Assembly (NCBI RefSeq): GCF_000980875.1
Contig: NZ_LAYO01000111.1
Span: 62,001-126,000 of the forward strand
DNA: 64,000 bases
Reading direction: 5' to 3'
Source of the DNA: Leucobacter sp. Ag1
Lineage (GTDB): Bacteria; Actinomycetota; Actinomycetes; Actinomycetales; Microbacteriaceae
Part shown: one piece after another, positions 1 through 7,038 of the stretch
How the letters are laid out: every line of letters begins with the position of its first letter
Numbering within the stretch: position 1 is the stretch's first letter
Program-made: the position numbers and the translations under genes
The notes under the pieces: generated by a model
Told to the model about the DNA's origin: nothing
Databases searched by the model: none
The model's input: the letters and a program-made list of their open reading frames with translations, nothing else

Positions 1-1058
1 GACTGGGTGCCGAAGGTGGCCTGCTCGATGAGCTTCTCGTCGGCCGAGCCGGCCTTCTTCAGCGCCTCGACGCGCACCGGGACGGCGTTCGCCTCGAGGT
101 AGAGGGCCTGCGCCTCGTCCGAGAAGATCCACTCCTGCCACAGGCGCGCTGCGGCGGGGTTCGGGGCGTCCTTGCTGATGGCCTCGTTGTAGAACGAGAC
201 GTAGGCGGCGCCGGGGAGCACGGTGGTCTTCCAGCTCGGCTTGCCCTTGGCAGCCGCGACGTTGTTGAACGACCAGTCGAAGACGACCGGGGTCTCTCCC
301 GAGGCGATGGTCGCGGGGGTCGGGTCGACGGTGAGGAAGTTGCCGGCCTGCTTGAGCTTCGCGACGAAGTCCACGCCCGGGCCGAAGTCCTTCACGCCGC
401 CACCGTTCTGCGCGGCGATGAGGCCCACCGCGGCGAACGCGGCACCGGCCTGCGTCGGATCGCCGTTGAGCGCGACCGCGCCCTTGTACTTGGCGTCGAG
501 CAGGTCATCGAGCTTCTTGGGCTCGGGCACCTTGGCCGAGTCGTAGCCGATCGACATGATGCCGGAGTAGTTGTTGACCCAGAGGCCGGTCTTCTCCTTG
601 TTAGCGTCGGGGATCTCGTCCCACTTCTCGACCTGGTAGGGCGCGAACTTCGCGGTGTTGGCGAGTGCGACGGCGGCGCCGAGGTCGAAGACGTCGGGCG
701 CGGTGTCCTGGCCCTTGAGGTTGTCGGCGGCCTGGATCTCCTCGGCGCTCGAGGCGTCGGGGGAGGCCGAGTTCACGGTGATCCCGTACTTGTCCTCGAA
801 GCCCTTGATGATCTTGCCGTAGTTGGCCCAGTCCTCGGGGAGGGCGATGACGTTGAGCTGGCCCTCCTTCTTGGCGGCCTTCACGAGGCCGTCGATCCCG
901 CCGAAGTCGGCCGCGCTGGTCGCCTTCGCTGCGTCGACCGTGCCGCCCTTCGCGTCCGAACCCGAGTCGGACGACGAGCAGCCGACGAGCGTGCCGCCGA
1001 GGATGAGCGCTGCCGTCGCGCTGAGGGCGACCGTTCGCAGCATCGCGCGTGAGTTCAC
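1..1058 (-). CDS. ABC transporter substrate-binding lipoprotein (partial, C-terminus outside window)
   Basis: Periplasmic-binding-fold lipoprotein that would capture a solute outside the membrane for an ABC importer; the fold resembles the iron(III)/polyamine/2-aminoethylphosphonate group of binding proteins. Reading leftward from GTG 1058-1056 gives a Lys/Arg-poor but clear signal peptide ending in a lipobox (LVGC), then a Ser/Asp-rich linker and a domain beginning around GLVKAAKKEGQLNVIALPEDW, with a hinge-region WVNNYSGIMSIGYD and a C-terminal block of FSDEAQALYLEANAVPVR. GTG was chosen because AAGGA lies 8 nt upstream; the ATG at 1043-1041 would cut the signal peptide short. The reading frame is open to base 1, so the permease and ATPase genes are probably in the neighbouring window. 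The ligand cannot be told from the sequence. Confidence 0.85.
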   Translation of the reverse strand, partial: MNSRAMLRTVALSATAALILGGTLVGCSSSDSGSDAKGGTVDAAKATSAADFGGIDGLVKAAKKEGQLNVIALPEDWANYGKIIKGFEDKYGITVNSASPDASSAEEIQAADNLKGQDTAPDVFDLGAAVALANTAKFAPYQVEKWDEIPDANKEKTGLWVNNYSGIMSIGYDSAKVPEPKKLDDLLDAKYKGAVALNGDPTQAGAAFAAVGLIAAQNGGGVKDFGPGVDFVAKLKQAGNFLTVDPTPATIASGETPVVFDWSFNNVAAAKGKPSWKTTVLPGAAYVSFYNEAISKDAPNPAAARLWQEWIFSDEAQALYLEANAVPVRVEALKKAGSADEKLIEQATFGTQ

Positions 1059-1246
1059 GTGGAGTTCCTTCCATCACCAGAGGGGCCACCCTGGCGGGTT
1101 CGATCCGGCGATGCCGGGTCGGTCGGCGATGCCGGGCCCGGGATCTCAAGCTACGTTCGGCGAGTAGCCGGAGTGCGAAGCCCGGGTTACGGGAAGGTGA
1201 CCGCTCGGTGCGGTCTCAGCGCGTCGTGGGAAGCGGTCGGGGCGAC

Positions 1247-2209
1247 TCAGTCGCTCGACAGCATGACGATGGAGCCCGTGGTGGGCTGCACCGTGTTCGG
1301 ATCGAGGTAGACGTCGGGCTCGACGTAGATGATGCGGGCCGCGGGCACGGCCTCGCGGACCCGGCGCTCGGCGAGGTTCACGATCACCGAGACCTCGCGC
1401 ATGGTGCGCTCGGCGGCGACGCCGATCTTGGCGCCCACCATGAACTCGTCGGGACCGAGGTAGAGGGTCTTCATGTGGATGATGCGCTCGACCTCCGAGT
1501 TGGCGAGCAGGGCCTGCTCGATCTTCGCCACGTCCTCGTCGCTCGCGCCCTCGCCGACGAGGAGGCTCTTCACCTCGATGCCCACGATGATCGCGACCGC
1601 GATGAGGAGCACGCCGATGAGGATCGTCGCGATGCCGTCGAAGAGCCCGTTGCCGGTGAGCGCGGTGAGCCCGACGCCGAACAGGGCGATGACGAGGCCG
1701 GTGAGCGCGGCGAGATCCTCGAGCAGCACGATCGGGAGCTCGGGGGCCTTCGAACGCCGGATGAACGAGATCCAGCTGGCCGTGCCCTTGTGCGGGCGGC
1801 TCTCGGCGATCGCGGTGCGCAGCGAGAACCTCTCGAGCCCGATCGCGATGACGAGCACGAGGAGCGGGAGCCACCAGACCTCGAGCGGGTGCGGGTTCTG
1901 GATCTTCGAGATGCCCTCGTACACCGAGAACACGCCGCCGATCGAGAACAGCACGATCGCGACCACGAAGGCGTAGACGAAGCGCACCCGGCCGTAGCCG
2001 AACGGGTGCTCCTTGTCGGGGCGCTGCTTCGCACGGCGGCCGCCGAGCAGCAGGAGGAGCTGGTTGCCGGAATCGGCGAGGGAGTGCACGCCCTCGGCGA
2101 GCATCGAGGAGGACCCCGAGAACGCCCAGGCGATGAACTTGGTGACGGCGATCCCGAGATTCGCGAGGAATGCCGCGATGATCGCCTTGTTGCCGCCGGT
2201 CGCGCTCAT
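1247..2209 (-). CDS. Cation diffusion facilitator (CDF) family transporter
   Basis: Integral membrane metal/proton antiporter of the CDF family, probably exporting Zn2+ or a similar divalent ion. The 320-residue protein has about six membrane segments and a cytoplasmic C-terminal domain with the usual alpha-beta arrangement. TM2 carries the metal-site HxxxD (EGVHSLADSGNQ), but the matching TM5 site reads EDLAALTG instead of HxxxD, as in the ZnT9/SLC30A9-like branch, so metal specificity or even transport may differ from YiiP-type members. ATG 2209 is preceded by GGAGGGG at a good distance. It stands alone between the binding protein gene and the divergent proC; no metalloregulator adjoins it. 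Confidence 0.88.
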   Translation of the reverse strand: MSATGGNKAIIAAFLANLGIAVTKFIAWAFSGSSSMLAEGVHSLADSGNQLLLLLGGRRAKQRPDKEHPFGYGRVRFVYAFVVAIVLFSIGGVFSVYEGISKIQNPHPLEVWWLPLLVLVIAIGLERFSLRTAIAESRPHKGTASWISFIRRSKAPELPIVLLEDLAALTGLVIALFGVGLTALTGNGLFDGIATILIGVLLIAVAIIVGIEVKSLLVGEGASDEDVAKIEQALLANSEVERIIHMKTLYLGPDEFMVGAKIGVAAERTMREVSVIVNLAERRVREAVPAARIIYVEPDVYLDPNTVQPTTGSIVMLSSD

Positions 2210-2309
2210 CGCCGGATCCCCTCCACACTGACTCCACCGGATCCGCGGCCGCGCGCTGGGCGGCGACCGTCGACTCCGTTCGCCCCGTGCCGGAGCGGTG
2301 CATCCATCC

Positions 2310-2315
2310 TAGGAT
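2310..2315 (+). promoter_or_regulatory. -10 box of a leaderless proC transcript
   Basis: TAGGAT ends 7 nt before the GTG at 2323, so the transcript would begin at or next to the start codon. No Shine-Dalgarno sequence is seen in front of that GTG. Inferred from spacing only. Confidence 0.5.
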
Positions 2316-2322
2316 GGGCGGC

Positions 2323-3177
2323 GTGAGCGACTCGAATACTTCCGCCGTGCGTCTTCCGCGAACCGTCCTCCTCGGAGTCGGATCGATGGGCGGCGCGATC
2401 CTCGAAGGCCTGCGCGCACCCGAGGTGCGCATCGACGGCCCCATCACCGTCACCACCCGATCCGCGGCCAGCGCTGCGGCGTTCGACGGCGCCGACGACG
2501 TGCGCGCGTTCGCGAGCGAGACCGACCCGGAGGCGAACCGGATCGCCGTGCGCGGCGCGCGCATCGTGATCCTCGCGGTCAAGCCGTGGATGATCCACGA
2601 CGTGCTGCGCGAGATCGCGGGGGACCTCGAACCCGGCGCGATCGTCGTCAGCGTCGCCGCGGGAACCACGATCGCGAGCATGGAGGCCCTCGTGCCCGCC
2701 GTGAACCCGGTCGTGCGCGCCATGCCCAACACCCCGTCGGTGATCGGCAAGGGCGTCACCGGCATCGCGGGCGGAGCGGCCGCCGACGCCGAGGTCATGG
2801 ACACGGTGCGAGCGGTGTTCGAGACCGTCGGCCGGGTGCTCGCGGTCGACGAGGATCGGATCAACGCCGTCGCGGCCGTCTCGGGATCGGGGCCCGCCTA
2901 TCTCTTCCTGTTCGTCGAGGAGTTCGTCGCCGCGGCGAAGCGGCTCGGTTTCGACGATGACGCGGCGAAGCTCCTCGCGGAGGGCACCGTCGCGGGCGCC
3001 GCGGCGCTGCTCGAATCCTCCGGTGAGGATCCGGCCGAACTGCGCCGCCGGGTCACGAGCCCGAAGGGCACGACCGAACAGGCCGTGCTCGTGCTGCAGT
3101 CGGGCGGCTGGGCCGATCTCTTCGACCGGGCGCTCGCTGCGAACATCCGCCGCTCCGAGGAGCTCGCGGCGGGCTGA
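2323..3177 (+). CDS. proC: Pyrroline-5-carboxylate reductase
   Basis: Catalyses the last step of proline synthesis: NAD(P)H-dependent reduction of 1-pyrroline-5-carboxylate to L-proline in the cytoplasm. The N-terminal Rossmann motif (VLLGVGSMGGAILEGL), the VVSVAAGTTI and RAMPNTPSVIGKGVTG blocks, and the C-terminal AVSGSGPAYLFLFVEEF and TSPKGTTEQAVLVLQ signatures are all in family order, and the length (284 aa) is normal. Upstream in-frame GTG 2287 and ATG 2314 exist. GTG 2323 is preferred because TAGGAT sits 7 nt before it, the leaderless arrangement seen for many genes here. It is divergent from the CDF gene and converges on the potassium-uptake operon, so it is probably transcribed alone. 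Confidence 0.96.
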   Translation: MSDSNTSAVRLPRTVLLGVGSMGGAILEGLRAPEVRIDGPITVTTRSAASAAAFDGADDVRAFASETDPEANRIAVRGARIVILAVKPWMIHDVLREIAGDLEPGAIVVSVAAGTTIASMEALVPAVNPVVRAMPNTPSVIGKGVTGIAGGAAADAEVMDTVRAVFETVGRVLAVDEDRINAVAAVSGSGPAYLFLFVEEFVAAAKRLGFDDDAAKLLAEGTVAGAAALLESSGEDPAELRRRVTSPKGTTEQAVLVLQSGGWADLFDRALAANIRRSEELAAG

Positions 3178-3184
3178 TCCGCGA

Positions 3185-3850
3185 CTACGCGATCGCGGCG
3201 AAGCGCTCAACGTCCGACGCGGTGCCGGATACGATGATGAGATCGTGGGACGACACCACGGTGCTCGGCGTGGCGTAGGTGAACGGCTGACCGGGCGTCT
3301 TCACGCCGACCACCGTGACCCGGTAGCGGGAGCGCACGCCGCTCGACTCGAGGTCGAGGCCGCGGATCGAGCGCGGCGGGTACATCTTCACCAGCACGAA
3401 GTCGTCGTCGAACTGGATGAAGTCGAGCATGCTGCCGCTCAGCAGGTGCGCGACGCGTTCGCCGGCCTCGCGCTCGGGGTAGATGACGTGGTGCACGCCG
3501 ATGCGCTCGAGGATCTTGCCGTGCGAGAACGAGATCGCCTTCGCCCAGATCTGCGGCACCCCGAGGTCCACGAGGTTCGCGGCGATGAGCACGCTGGCCT
3601 CGATCGAGGATCCGACGGCGACGACGGCGATCTGGAACTCGTCCGCGCCGATCTGGCGGAGCGCCTCGATGGACCGCGCGTCGGTCTGCACGGCGTGGGT
3701 GACGCGGTCGGCCCACTTCTGCACCAGGGTGGCGTCGGTGTCGACCACGAGCACCTCGCGGTCCTGGCGGTCGAGCTGGCCCGCGGTCGCGGCGCCGAAG
3801 CGTCCGAGTCCGATCACCAGCACGGGGGCATCGCTGCGGATATCAACCAA
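3185..3850 (-). CDS. ktrA: Potassium uptake regulatory subunit, KtrA/TrkA family
   Basis: Cytoplasmic nucleotide-binding gating ring for a Ktr/Trk potassium transporter. The 221 residues hold an RCK_N Rossmann domain (VIGLGRFGAATAGQL, then DTDATLVQKWAD with the ribose-binding acidic end) and an RCK_C domain from about residue 140 (DFVLVKMYPPRSIRGLDLESSG). The start is an unusual TTG at 3850-3848, with AAAGG about 8 nt before it; it overlaps the end of the upstream permease gene by 8 nt, so translation is probably coupled. The order permease then RCK subunit, and a single RCK unit rather than the duplicated one of E. coli TrkA, fit KtrAB of Gram-positives. Confidence 0.93.
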   Translation of the reverse strand: MVDIRSDAPVLVIGLGRFGAATAGQLDRQDREVLVVDTDATLVQKWADRVTHAVQTDARSIEALRQIGADEFQIAVVAVGSSIEASVLIAANLVDLGVPQIWAKAISFSHGKILERIGVHHVIYPEREAGERVAHLLSGSMLDFIQFDDDFVLVKMYPPRSIRGLDLESSGVRSRYRVTVVGVKTPGQPFTYATPSTVVSSHDLIIVSGTASDVERFAAIA

Positions 3851-5282
3851 CGATCGGCCTTTCTTCGGGGAGGCGGAACATGCGGGAACGGCTGGTCGCC
3901 GCGACCGCGGCCGCGAGGGTGACGGTGCCGACGCGGCCCGCCCACATCGTCGCGGCGAGCACGTACTTGCCGGCGTCGGGCAGGTTCGCCGAGAGGTCGG
4001 TGGAGAGGCCGCACGTGCCGAACGCCGAGATCACCTCGAACAGCACGATGTCGAGCGGTTGGCCGGTCATGTGCATGATCGTGATCGAGGCGATGGCGAC
4101 GATCGTCGCGCCCCAGATCACGACCGAGACGGCGACGCGCAGCACCTCGTTCGGGATCCTGCGGCCGAAGGCCTGCATGTCCTGGTACCCGCGGGCCTCG
4201 GCGTACGCGGCCAAGAACAGGACCGCGATCGTCGTCACCTTGATGCCGCCGGCGGTCGATGCGGAGCCGCCGCCGACGAACATCAGCATGTCGATCACGA
4301 GCAGGGTCGAGCCGTTCATATCGAGCGGATCGACGATCCCGAGGCCGCCGGAACGCGTCATGACCGACATGTAGCCGGAGCTGAACAGCGTCTGCCCGAG
4401 GTTCTGGGAACCGAAGGTCGACGGATTGTTCCACTCGAGCCCGGCGATGGCGAGCCAGCCGAAGATCACGAGCACGATCGTGGTGGTCAGCGTGAGCTTG
4501 GCGTGCAGGCCGAGGCGCTTGTGGGCGCGCCAGCCGCCGCCGGCCAGGTAACGGTAGAGCGCGAAGATGACGGGGAAACCGATGCTGCCGAGGAACACGC
4601 CGATGGCGAGCACCGACAGCAGGTACCCGTCGGTCTCGTAGGGCGCGAGGCCGCCCGGGAGCGGCACGAAACCGGTGTTGGTGAATGCCGAGGCCGCGAG
4701 ATAGAAGCCATTGCCGAGGGCGTGCGGGAGCGAGTAGCCCTCGAGCAGCAGGCGGGGCGCGATCATCAGCGTCAGGGCGGCTTCGATCACGAGGAGGCTG
4801 ATCGCGACGGCGCCGAGCAGTCCGCCGATGTCGCCGAGGCCGACCGCCTGGCTCTCGCTGACGCCGCGACCCGTGCGCATCGGGTTCGTGTCGGTCGCGG
4901 CGAGGAGGCGCTGGCGCAGGCCCAGGCGCCGGGTGACGGTGAGCCCGAGGATGCTGGCGAGCGTGAGCACGCCGATGCCGCCGATCTGGATGCCGGCGAG
5001 AATCACGAGATCGCCGAAGATCGACCAGTGGCTGGCCATGTCGACGGTCGAGAGGCCGGTCACGCAGATCGCCGACACCGCGGTGAACATGGCGTCGGCG
5101 AGCGGGGTGATGGTGCCTGCCGCCGAGGAGATCGGCAGCGAGAGGAGCGCGGTCCAGAGCAGGATGAGAGCGGAGAAGACCAGGATCGCGAATCGCGCGG
5201 GCGACGACTGGATCATGCTCTGGATCCAGGACTTCTGCGCCAGCGGAGCGGACGTCCTGCGCATCGCGCGCTGTGCCCTCAC
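3843..5282 (-). CDS. ktrB: Potassium transporter membrane subunit, KtrB/TrkH family
   Basis: Channel-like K+ uptake subunit of the SKT superfamily, made of four M1-P-M2 units in one chain (479 aa). The first selectivity filter is visible as AVSAICVTGLSTVDMASHW, and later pore loops include TNTGFVPLPGG, MTRSGGLGIVDPLDMN and SAFGTCGLSTDLSANL, each with the conserved filter glycine. GTG 5282 follows AAGGAG at only 2 nt, so ATG 5264 is a possible alternative start. The following RCK gene overlaps it by 8 nt, giving a two-gene operon. The 93-bp gap to the divergent ArsR-family gene holds both promoters. Role in turgor and pH homeostasis is inferred from the family. Confidence 0.93.
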   Translation of the reverse strand: MRAQRAMRRTSAPLAQKSWIQSMIQSSPARFAILVFSALILLWTALLSLPISSAAGTITPLADAMFTAVSAICVTGLSTVDMASHWSIFGDLVILAGIQIGGIGVLTLASILGLTVTRRLGLRQRLLAATDTNPMRTGRGVSESQAVGLGDIGGLLGAVAISLLVIEAALTLMIAPRLLLEGYSLPHALGNGFYLAASAFTNTGFVPLPGGLAPYETDGYLLSVLAIGVFLGSIGFPVIFALYRYLAGGGWRAHKRLGLHAKLTLTTTIVLVIFGWLAIAGLEWNNPSTFGSQNLGQTLFSSGYMSVMTRSGGLGIVDPLDMNGSTLLVIDMLMFVGGGSASTAGGIKVTTIAVLFLAAYAEARGYQDMQAFGRRIPNEVLRVAVSVVIWGATIVAIASITIMHMTGQPLDIVLFEVISAFGTCGLSTDLSANLPDAGKYVLAATMWAGRVGTVTLAAAVAATSRSRMFRLPEERPIVG

Positions 5283-5337
5283 GTCTCCTTCTTCCGACTC
5301 GCCCGACGATTCGGTGCAACGGCCCCGAGGTTCGCGG

Positions 5338-5368
5338 TTGTCATGCTACACACCCGGCGGGTTACCCT
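5338..5368 (+). promoter_or_regulatory. Promoter of the ArsR-family regulator gene (leaderless)
   Basis: TTGTCA (5338-5343) and TACCCT (5363-5368) are separated by 19 nt, and the ATG at 5376 lies 7 nt beyond the -10 box, so the mRNA would start at the ATG. No ribosome binding site precedes that ATG. Confidence 0.5.
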
Positions 5369-5375
5369 GGTGGCT

Positions 5376-5831
5376 ATGCCTGACATTTTCGGAGTCATCG
5401 CCGACGCGACCCGGCGCGACATCCTGCAGATCCTGCTCGAGCGGCATCTGGAGGGTACGGAGATCAGCGTCTCCGAGATCGTCGCCCGGCTCGAGATCAG
5501 CCAGCCCACGGTCTCCAAGCACCTGAAGGTGCTGCGGGACTCCGAGCTGGTCACCGTGCGCGAGGAGGGGCAGCACCGCTTCTACTCGCTGGATCCCGAG
5601 CCGCTCGAGATGATCGAGGACTTCGTGATCCCCTTCCTCTCGGCCGGGTTCGAGACCGAGGTGTCGGTCGAATACCTGACGGAATCGGGGGAGCCGGTGC
5701 CCGGCCCGGACTCGGACGAGGAGGTGCTGCCCGAGGGCGTGGCGGCCGCGGCCGAGGGGATCGGTCGTGTCGCGGCCAAAGCCGAGCACCAGGTGAAGGA
5801 GCTCGTGGCACGCTTCCGGCTCCGCGGCTGA
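5376..5831 (+). CDS. ArsR-family winged helix-turn-helix transcriptional regulator
   Basis: Small cytoplasmic DNA-binding protein (151 aa). Residues about 5-85 form an ArsR-type winged helix: DATRRDILQILLE, then LEISQPTVSKHLKVLRDSELV as the recognition region, and EEGQHRFYSLDPEPLEMIEDF as the wing and dimer helix. No cysteine or histidine cluster of the metal-sensing ArsR/SmtB sites is present, so metal sensing is unlikely. The C-terminal 60 residues are acidic and then helical. Start chosen at ATG 5376 because of the leaderless promoter; an in-frame ATG at 5344 has no support. The gene precedes the one for bS22. Target unknown. Confidence 0.9.
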   Translation: MPDIFGVIADATRRDILQILLERHLEGTEISVSEIVARLEISQPTVSKHLKVLRDSELVTVREEGQHRFYSLDPEPLEMIEDFVIPFLSAGFETEVSVEYLTESGEPVPGPDSDEEVLPEGVAAAAEGIGRVAAKAEHQVKELVARFRLRG

Positions 5832-5852
5832 GCGCATACCTGCGGCCCTCGG

Positions 5853-5883
5853 TTGGCTTCATGCGGCGCGCCGATGTTAGGAT
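5853..5883 (+). promoter_or_regulatory. Probable promoter of the bS22 gene
   Basis: TTGGCT (5853-5858) and TAGGAT (5878-5883) are 19 nt apart, followed by a leader of roughly 48 nt up to ATG 5938. This suggests the small ribosomal gene is transcribed separately from the regulator upstream. Confidence 0.45.
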
Positions 5884-5937
5884 GTGTGTTTTGTGGGCCA
5901 TCGACCCGATGCGACCCTGAGACGTTGTGAGGTACCG

Positions 5938-6036
5938 ATGGGTTCAGTTATCAAGAAGCGCCGCAAGCGCATGTCGAAGAAGAAGCACCGCAAGCTGCTT
6001 CGCAAGACTCGTCACCAGCGTCGCAACAAGAAGTAG
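5938..6036 (+). CDS. Small ribosomal subunit protein bS22 (AURKAIP1/COX24 domain), 32 aa
   Basis: A 32-residue, extremely basic protein beginning [17 protein letters not shown] and ending in RRNKK. This matches the short actinobacterial AURKAIP1/COX24-domain proteins now named bS22, which sit on 16S rRNA in mycobacterial 30S subunits. Fourteen or more of its residues are Lys or Arg, and there is no acidic residue. It is too small for routine gene finding, but the sequence is typical, and it is followed directly by an intrinsic terminator. The neighbouring ArsR-type regulator and downstream glutaredoxin gene match the arrangement I recall for this gene in actinobacteria. Confidence 0.93.
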   Translation: MGSVIKKRRKRMSKKKHRKLLRKTRHQRRNKK

Positions 6037-6067
6037 TCGACTCGCGCCACGAGGCGCATGATCGACG

Positions 6068-6096
6068 AAAGGCGTCGGGCTCTGCCCGGCGCCTTT
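6068..6096 (+). terminator. Intrinsic terminator after the bS22 gene
   Basis: A 13-bp stem (arms 6068-6080 and 6084-6096, one G-T pair) with a 3-nt loop ends in TTTCTTG. It lies 32 nt after the stop codon of the small ribosomal gene. Confidence 0.8.
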
Positions 6097-6120
6097 CTTG
6101 CGTCCCGGCCGCTTCGCCCG

Positions 6121-6253
6121 GTCATCCTGCGCGTTGACCGTGCGGTTCCACCCCGTCATCCTGCGCGTTGACCGTGCGGTTCCACCCCGTCATCCTGCGC
6201 GAGGGACGAGCGGTCCCGTCCCGTCATCCTGCGCGAGGGACGAGTCGCAGGAT
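6121..6253. repeat. 34-bp tandem repeat, about four divergent copies
   Basis: Units start at 6121, 6155, 6189 and 6223, each with GTCATCCTGCGCG. Units 1 and 2 are identical for 34 bp; units 3 and 4 share a different second half (GAGGGACGAG). The last unit contains the 8-bp inverted repeat ATCCTGCG (6226-6233) and CGCAGGAT (6246-6253), which ends next to the -10 box of the glutaredoxin gene. There are no spacers, so this is not a CRISPR array; it looks like a dispersed or REP-like intergenic repeat that has duplicated in place. Confidence 0.8.
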
Positions 6254-6254
6254 C

Positions 6255-6260
6255 TACACT
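6255..6260 (+). promoter_or_regulatory. -10 box for a leaderless glutaredoxin transcript
   Basis: TACACT ends 6 nt before GTG 6267, directly after the last tandem repeat unit. No Shine-Dalgarno sequence is seen. Confidence 0.5.
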
Positions 6261-6266
6261 GGCTGA

Positions 6267-6563
6267 GTGCCGAATCCCGTCTCGATCCGACTGCTGAGCA
6301 AGCCCGGGTGCCACCTGTGCGATGACGCGCGAGCGGTGGTCGAGACCGTGCGATCCGAGACCGCGGAGCGGGGGATCGCCTCCGAGCTCGAGGAGCTCGA
6401 CATCCTGCAGGATCCCGAGCTGGCCCGACGGCACTCGGAGGACATCCCGGTCGTGCTCGTGAACGGCCGGCGGGTGGCGATCTGGCGCGTTGATCCGGCG
6501 AAGCTGACCGCCGCGATCGAACGCGCGGCGAACGGCCCGAGACTCGCGCTGTTCCGGCGCTGA
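6267..6563 (+). CDS. Glutaredoxin family protein
   Basis: Small thioredoxin-fold protein (98 aa) of the actinobacterial glutaredoxin-like/DUF836 type. The active-site motif is Cys15-His-Leu-Cys18 (KPGCHLCDDA), followed by the cis-Pro block DIPVVLVNGRRVAIWRVD. It probably performs thiol-disulfide exchange in the cytoplasm; in a mycothiol organism the partner may be mycothiol rather than glutathione, which is inference. The start is GTG 6267, with the -10 box TACACT immediately upstream and no ribosome binding site. It is followed after 57 nt by the Dabb gene, which has its own ribosome binding site and may be co-transcribed. Confidence 0.9.
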   Translation: MPNPVSIRLLSKPGCHLCDDARAVVETVRSETAERGIASELEELDILQDPELARRHSEDIPVVLVNGRRVAIWRVDPAKLTAAIERAANGPRLALFRR

Positions 6564-6620
6564 GCTCCGCGCGACCGTCCCGAAATCCGAACCATCGATC
6601 CCGAACCGAGGAGAACTCGA

Positions 6621-6923
6621 ATGACCCTGCGCCATGTGGTGAGCTGGAAGCTGAACGGCGAGACCCGCGAGGAGCGCGATGAGCAGGCCGCTCGCGCGAT
6701 CGCCGCGATCGAGCCGCTGCGCGAGAGCGTTCCGACGGTCCGCGCGCTCGACGTGCGTCGCAACGAGCTCTTCGACGGCGACAACTTCGATGTCACCCTC
6801 ATCGCCGATTTCGATGACGCTGAGGGGCTGGCCGTGTACGCCGGTCACTCCGAGCACCTCCCCGTGGTCGCGCTGATGAAGCAGATCACCGCGGCCCGGG
6901 CCGCGAGCGACTTCACCGTCTGA
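6621..6923 (+). CDS. Dabb (stress-responsive alpha/beta barrel) family protein
   Basis: A 100-residue ferredoxin-like dimeric alpha-beta barrel protein. The N-terminus MTLRHVVSWKLNG with its conserved His and the C-terminal YAGHSEHLPVVALMKQI block (His-x2-His region) are the hallmarks of the Dabb family. Members range from stress proteins to small cyclases and oxygenases, and none of these roles can be assigned here. GAGGAG lies 7 nt before ATG 6621. It follows the glutaredoxin gene on the same strand, and the next gene, for a secreted protein, has its own long leader region. Confidence 0.88.
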   Translation: MTLRHVVSWKLNGETREERDEQAARAIAAIEPLRESVPTVRALDVRRNELFDGDNFDVTLIADFDDAEGLAVYAGHSEHLPVVALMKQITAARAASDFTV

Positions 6924-7038
6924 GCGACCGGCTCTGGCCGAGGGTCGGCCGCTGGAGCGGCCGGCCCGAAATAGTTGAATCCTCCACTAGTGTGGGTCGG
7001 GTGCGCGAACGGCGTGTGCGATGAAACAGGAGGCAACG

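Noticed and set aside
6121-6253. CRISPR array
   Set aside because: The units are directly adjacent without spacers, and there are only about four divergent copies; no cas gene is near.
7021-7038. ATG 7021 as start of the first wall-binding protein
   Set aside because: An ideal AGGAGG lies inside this extension, 5 nt before GTG 7039, and the signal peptide is more normal from 7039.
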